A stretch of 64,000 nt of DNA. It comes from a bacterium. GTDB lineage: Bacteria; Bacillota; Bacilli; Lactobacillales; Streptococcaceae. The first letter of the stretch is position 1. Every line of letters starts with the position of its first letter. The stretch lies in assembly GCA_905221115.1 (NCBI GenBank), contig CAJNBX010000001.1, positions 310,001 to 374,000 on the forward strand, read 5' to 3'. The position numbers were made by a program, and so were the translations under genes. Below the pieces are notes generated by a model, which had not been told where the DNA came from, searched no databases, and saw only the letters and a program-made list of their open reading frames with translations. Positions 60,324 through 64,000 of this stretch are shown here, one piece after another.

Positions 60324-61778
60324 ATGCAAAATCAAACACTCATGCAATACTTTGAATGGTATCTGCCCCACGACGGTCAGCACTGGACGCGTCTGGCTGA
60401 AGATGCTCCACACCTAGCTGATCTCGGTATCAGCCATGTCTGGATGCCACCAGCTTTCAAGGCTACCAATGAAAAAGATGTCGGCTATGGTGTCTATGAC
60501 CTATTTGACCTTGGGGAGTTCAACCAAAAAGGGACTGTCCGCACCAAGTATGGTTTTAAAGAAGACTATCTTCAAGCCATTCAAGCTCTAAAAGCACAGG
60601 GAATTCAACCTATGGCCGATGTGGTGCTCAACCACAAGGCTGCTGCTGATCACATGGAAGCCTTTCAGGTTATTGAAGTGGATCCTGTAGACCGTACAGT
60701 TGAACTTGGGGAACCCTTCACCATCAATGGCTGGACTAGCTTTACCTTCGATGGTCGCCAAGATACCTACAATGACTTCCACTGGCACTGGTACCACTTC
60801 ACAGGTACAGACTACGATGCAAAACGCCGAAAGTCTGGGATTTATCTGATTCAAGGAGACAACAAGGGTTGGGCAAATGAGGAATTGGTCGATAATGAAA
60901 ACGGCAACTACGACTACCTCATGTATGCCGACCTAGACTTTAAACATCCTGAAGTTATCCAAAATATCTATGACTGGGCTGACTGGTTCATGGAAACGAC
61001 TGGTATAGCTGGTTTCCGCTTGGATGCTGTCAAACACATTGACTCTTTCTTTATGCGCAATTTTATCCGTGATATGAAGGAAAAATATGGTCAAGATTTC
61101 TATGTGTTCGGTGAATTTTGGAATCCAGACAAGGAAGCCAATCTAGACTATCTTGAAAAAACGGAAGAACGCTTTGACCTTGTCGATGTTCGTCTCCACC
61201 AGAATCTCTTTGATGCTAGCCGAGCAGGTTCCAACTACGACCTTCGTGGTATTTTTACAGATAGCTTGGTTGAACTCAAACCTGACAAGGCTGTGACTTT
61301 TGTCGACAACCACGATACTCAACGTGGTCAGGCTCTTGAGTCTACTGTTGAAGAATGGTTCAAACCAGCAGCCTATGCCCTCATTCTGTTACGCCAAAAT
61401 GGTCTTCCATGTGTCTTTTACGGCGACTACTATGGGATTTCAGGGCAATATGCTCAACAAGATTTCAAAGAAGTCCTTGACCGCCTCCTAACCATCCGAA
61501 AAGATTTGGCCTATGGAGAACAAACAGACTACTTTGACCACGCTAACTGTATCGGTTGGGTACGTTCAGGTGCTGAAAATCAATCCCCAATCGCAGTCTT
61601 GATTTCAAATGACCAAGAAAACAGCAAATCAATGTTTGTCGGCCAAGAATGGTCTAACCAAACTTTTGTAGATTTACTTGGAAACCACCAAGGTCAAGTT
61701 ACAATCGATGAGGAAGGTTATGGACAATTCCCTGTCTCAGCTGCTTCGGTAAGTGTCTGGGCATCCAATACAATCTAA
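60324..61778 (+). CDS. amy: Cytoplasmic alpha-amylase (GH13)
   Basis: Glycoside hydrolase family 13 alpha-amylase, 484 residues, without a signal peptide, so it acts on imported maltodextrins or glycogen. Catalytic residues are visible: nucleophile Asp in GFRLDAVKHI (near 237), acid Glu in VFGEFW (near 266) and Asp in FVDNHDTQ (near 331); DVVLNHK is conserved region I. AGAGGAG ribosome site. A MalR-like operator over the -35 suggests control by maltose. Confidence 0.94.
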   Translation: MQNQTLMQYFEWYLPHDGQHWTRLAEDAPHLADLGISHVWMPPAFKATNEKDVGYGVYDLFDLGEFNQKGTVRTKYGFKEDYLQAIQALKAQGIQPMADVVLNHKAAADHMEAFQVIEVDPVDRTVELGEPFTINGWTSFTFDGRQDTYNDFHWHWYHFTGTDYDAKRRKSGIYLIQGDNKGWANEELVDNENGNYDYLMYADLDFKHPEVIQNIYDWADWFMETTGIAGFRLDAVKHIDSFFMRNFIRDMKEKYGQDFYVFGEFWNPDKEANLDYLEKTEERFDLVDVRLHQNLFDASRAGSNYDLRGIFTDSLVELKPDKAVTFVDNHDTQRGQALESTVEEWFKPAAYALILLRQNGLPCVFYGDYYGISGQYAQQDFKEVLDRLLTIRKDLAYGEQTDYFDHANCIGWVRSGAENQSPIAVLISNDQENSKSMFVGQEWSNQTFVDLLGNHQGQVTIDEEGYGQFPVSAASVSVWASNTI

Positions 61779-61793
61779 TAATTCTTAATAATC

Positions 61794-61823
61794 AAGCCAG
61801 GTCCACTCGGATTTGGCTTTTTT
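61794..61823 (+). terminator. Terminator of the amylase gene
   Basis: AAGCCAGgTCC-actc-GGAttTGGCTT followed by TTTTTT on the plus strand. Confidence 0.82.
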
Positions 61824-61832
61824 GCATTCACA

Positions 61833-61861
61833 AAAAGACCTACCCAAATGGATAGATCTTT
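61833..61861 (-). terminator. Terminator of alaS
   Basis: AAGATCTAtCC-ATTT-GGgTAGgTCTTTTT on the minus strand, just after the alaS stop. Confidence 0.8.
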
Positions 61862-61867
61862 GCTTGA

Positions 61868-64000
61868 TTACAATTTACCTGCTACTGCATCCAACAATTC
61901 TTGGATCTTAGCTTGGTTGCTTCCTCCTGCCATGGCCATGTCTGGTTTACCACCACCACGTCCATCGACGATTGGTGCCAATTCTTTGACAAGGTTTCCT
62001 GCATGGAGGTCTTTTGTCTTGCTTGCTACAAGGACATTGACTTTGTCACCGATAGCGGCAACTAGGACAAGAAGATCAGAGTAGTCTTTCTGCTTCCAGT
62101 TATCTGCAAAGGTACGAAGTGCACCAGCATCAGATACAGACACTTGGCTAGCAATGTAACGGTGACCGTTGACTTCCTTAACATCCTTGAAGATGTCACC
62201 TGCAGCTGCAGCTGCGGCTTTTTCTTTCAACTCGGCATTTTCTTTTTGCAATTGACGAAGTTGTTCTTGAAGGCCTTCTACCTTGTGAGGAACTTCCTTA
62301 ACTTGAGGTGCTTTAAGAGTTGCTGCGACAGCTTTAAGAGCGTCTTCTTGTTCACGGTAGGCTTCAAAGGCTTCCTTACCAGTTACCGCCAAGATACGAC
62401 GAGTTCCTGATCCGATACCTTCTTCTTTGACAATCTTGAAGAGACCAATTTCAGAAGTGTTGCCAACATGGGTACCACCACAAAGCTCGATAGAGTAGTC
62501 ACCGATTGTAACAACACGGACTTCCTTGCCGTATTTCTCACCAAAGAGGGCCATCGCTCCCATTTCCTTGGCAGTGTCAATATCCGTTTCAACTGTCTTA
62601 ACTTCAAGAGCTTCCCAAATTTTCTCGTTGACTTGCTGTTCAATTGCACGCAATTCTTCAGCAGTTACTGCTTGGAAGTGGGTAAAGTCAAAGCGAAGGA
62701 ATTCGACTTCGTTAAGAGATCCTGCTTGTGTTGCGTGATTTCCAAGGATGTTGTGAAGAGCAGCGTGAAGCAAGTGAGTCGCTGTGTGGTTTTTCATAAC
62801 ACGGTGACGACGATTTGTATCAATTGCCAAGGTATATTCTTGGTTCAAGGCAAGTGTTGCATGGACTTCAACTGTATGAAGGGCTTGTCCGTTTGGTGCT
62901 TTTTGAACATTTGTCACAGTAGCCACGACCTTACCTGACTCATCCAAGATTTGTCCGTGGTCAGCGACCTGTCCACCCATTTCAGCATAGAATGGCGTTT
63001 CCGCAAAGATAAGAGAGGCAGTTCCTTCTGATACAGCTTCTACTTCTGCATTGTCAGCCACGATAGCCACCAATTTAGAAGATAATTGGCTAGCATTGTA
63101 GTTGAAGACACTTTCTACAGTGATGTTTTGAAGGGTTTCATTTTGCATACCCATTGAGCCACCCTTGACAGCTGACGCACGCGCGCGTTCTTGCTGTTCT
63201 TTCATGGCTGCTTCAAATCCTTCACGGTCCACAGTCATACCAGCTTCTTCAGCGATTTCTTCAGTCAATTCAACCGGGAATCCGTATGTATCATAGAGTT
63301 TAAAGACATCTTGACCAGCAATGACAGATTGACCTTTTTCTTTCAATTCTGCTACGATTCCTTGGGCAAAGTGTTGACCCGAGTGAAGGGTACGGGCAAA
63401 TGACTCTTCTTCGCTCTTAACGATTTTTTCGATAAAGTCACGTTTTTCAAGCACTTCTGGGTAGTAGCTTTCCATGATCTTACCAACAGTTGGAACGAGT
63501 TTGTAAAGGAAAGGCTCGTTGATACCCAATTTTTGACCATGCATAGACGCACGACGAAGGAGACGACGAAGGACATAACCACGACCTTCATTTCCTGGAA
63601 GGGCACCATCACCGATGGCAAATGACAAAGAACGAATGTGGTCAGCGATAACCTTAAAGCTCATGTTGTCGCCATCTTGGTCATAAACCTTACCAGACAA
63701 TTTCTCCACTTCACGAATGATTGGCATGAAGAGATCTGTTTCAAAGTTAGTCTTAGCACCTTGGATAACCGCTACCAAACGCTCCAAACCAGCGCCCGTA
63801 TCAATGTTCTTGTGTGGCAATTCCTTGTATTCGCTACGAGGAACAGCAGGGTCTGCGTTAAATTGTGACAAAACGATGTTCCAGATTTCGATATAACGGT
63901 CGTTTTCTATATCTTCTGCAAGCAGGCGAATACCGATATTTTCGGGGTCAAAAGCTTCTCCACGGTCAAAGAAAATCTCTGTATCAGGTCCAGAAGGTCC
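61868..64000 (-). CDS. alaS: Alanine--tRNA ligase, C-terminal part (cut by window edge)
   Basis: AlaRS charges tRNA-Ala and edits mischarged serine and glycine. 710 residues up to the stop are visible, and the N-terminal part lies past base 64000. Seen are catalytic-domain pieces ([32 protein letters not shown]), the editing site [11 protein letters not shown] with partner [13 protein letters not shown], and the C-terminal oligomerisation domain ([14 protein letters not shown]). Frame is open to the window edge without a break. AlaRS and the alanine-tailing factor FbpA (6386-8041) share tRNA-Ala. Confidence 0.97.
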   Translation of the reverse strand, partial: GPSGPDTEIFFDRGEAFDPENIGIRLLAEDIENDRYIEIWNIVLSQFNADPAVPRSEYKELPHKNIDTGAGLERLVAVIQGAKTNFETDLFMPIIREVEKLSGKVYDQDGDNMSFKVIADHIRSLSFAIGDGALPGNEGRGYVLRRLLRRASMHGQKLGINEPFLYKLVPTVGKIMESYYPEVLEKRDFIEKIVKSEEESFARTLHSGQHFAQGIVAELKEKGQSVIAGQDVFKLYDTYGFPVELTEEIAEEAGMTVDREGFEAAMKEQQERARASAVKGGSMGMQNETLQNITVESVFNYNASQLSSKLVAIVADNAEVEAVSEGTASLIFAETPFYAEMGGQVADHGQILDESGKVVATVTNVQKAPNGQALHTVEVHATLALNQEYTLAIDTNRRHRVMKNHTATHLLHAALHNILGNHATQAGSLNEVEFLRFDFTHFQAVTAEELRAIEQQVNEKIWEALEVKTVETDIDTAKEMGAMALFGEKYGKEVRVVTIGDYSIELCGGTHVGNTSEIGLFKIVKEEGIGSGTRRILAVTGKEAFEAYREQEDALKAVAATLKAPQVKEVPHKVEGLQEQLRQLQKENAELKEKAAAAAAGDIFKDVKEVNGHRYIASQVSVSDAGALRTFADNWKQKDYSDLLVLVAAIGDKVNVLVASKTKDLHAGNLVKELAPIVDGRGGGKPDMAMAGGSNQAKIQELLDAVAGKL

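Overview
The window looks like chromosomal core DNA of a mitis-group Streptococcus, a relative of S. mitis, S. oralis and S. pneumoniae. Support comes from the low GC content, BOX-type intergenic repeats, a SigX combox in front of the comEA-comEC DNA-uptake genes, streptococcal forms of EF-Tu, PmrA, EzrA and ClpE, and a perfect streptococcal MET-box. The gene order is mosaic against the S. pneumoniae order I remember. For example, no lytB-type gene lies between fbpA and pyrDb, and rpmA-prp-rplU sits beside cpsY. I therefore favour a mitis/oralis-like species over a typical pneumococcus; this rests on memory and not on a search.

Layout. 1-6281 (minus): ybeY-dgkA-era-mutM-coaE-pmrA-rpmG-secG-rnr, covering ribosome maturation, lipid recycling, DNA repair, CoA, efflux, secretion and RNase R (cut by the window edge). 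6386-8041 (plus): fbpA (Rqc2/PavA family). 8116-9865 (minus): pyrK-pyrDb behind a PyrR attenuator. 10114-11718 (minus): infC-rpmI-rplT, then gloA. 12035-14019 (minus): an ABC exporter pair headed by a tyrosine-rich short reading frame, the least explained locus here. 14198-17066: comEA-comEC. 17134-19894: acetyltransferase, phoH, YozE-like and cvfB. 19954-25626: pyrH-frr, trmFO, and tmk-holB-yabA-rsmI. 25856-29038: proB-proA-proC. 29148-31394: cpsY/metR-lspA-rluD. 31624-32608: rplU-prp-rpmA behind a probable L21 leader. 32791-43371: YoaK-like protein, Gfo/Idh/MocA oxidoreductase plus DEAD-box-like helicase, tuf, AI-2E permease, dacA (PBP3), nnrD, folD and a glutamine-type ABC pair. 43562-47221 (plus): DUF1797, clpE, Nudix, DUF1827. 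47397-57218 (minus): U32 protease, dinG, rodA, DJ-1, HAD, gyrB, ezrA. 57778-60145: a second ABC exporter. 60324-61778 (plus): cytoplasmic alpha-amylase. 61868-64000: alaS (cut).

Regulation is unusually legible. I see a PyrR attenuator, a SigX combox, a CtsR operator, a MET-box in front of folD with its probable regulator (CpsY/MetR) in the same window, a MalR-like operator over the amylase -35, ribosomal-protein leaders for infC and rplU, and a probable AUA start codon for IF3. Four genes (HAD, dinG, U32, dacA) have an extended -10 element only 7-9 bases from the start codon and no Shine-Dalgarno, so their mRNAs are probably leaderless or nearly so.

I see no tRNA, rRNA, CRISPR array, prophage or intact insertion sequence. 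Mobile-type DNA is limited to three BOX elements. The only long stretch without a gene is 57219-57777, which holds a BOX element and hairpins.
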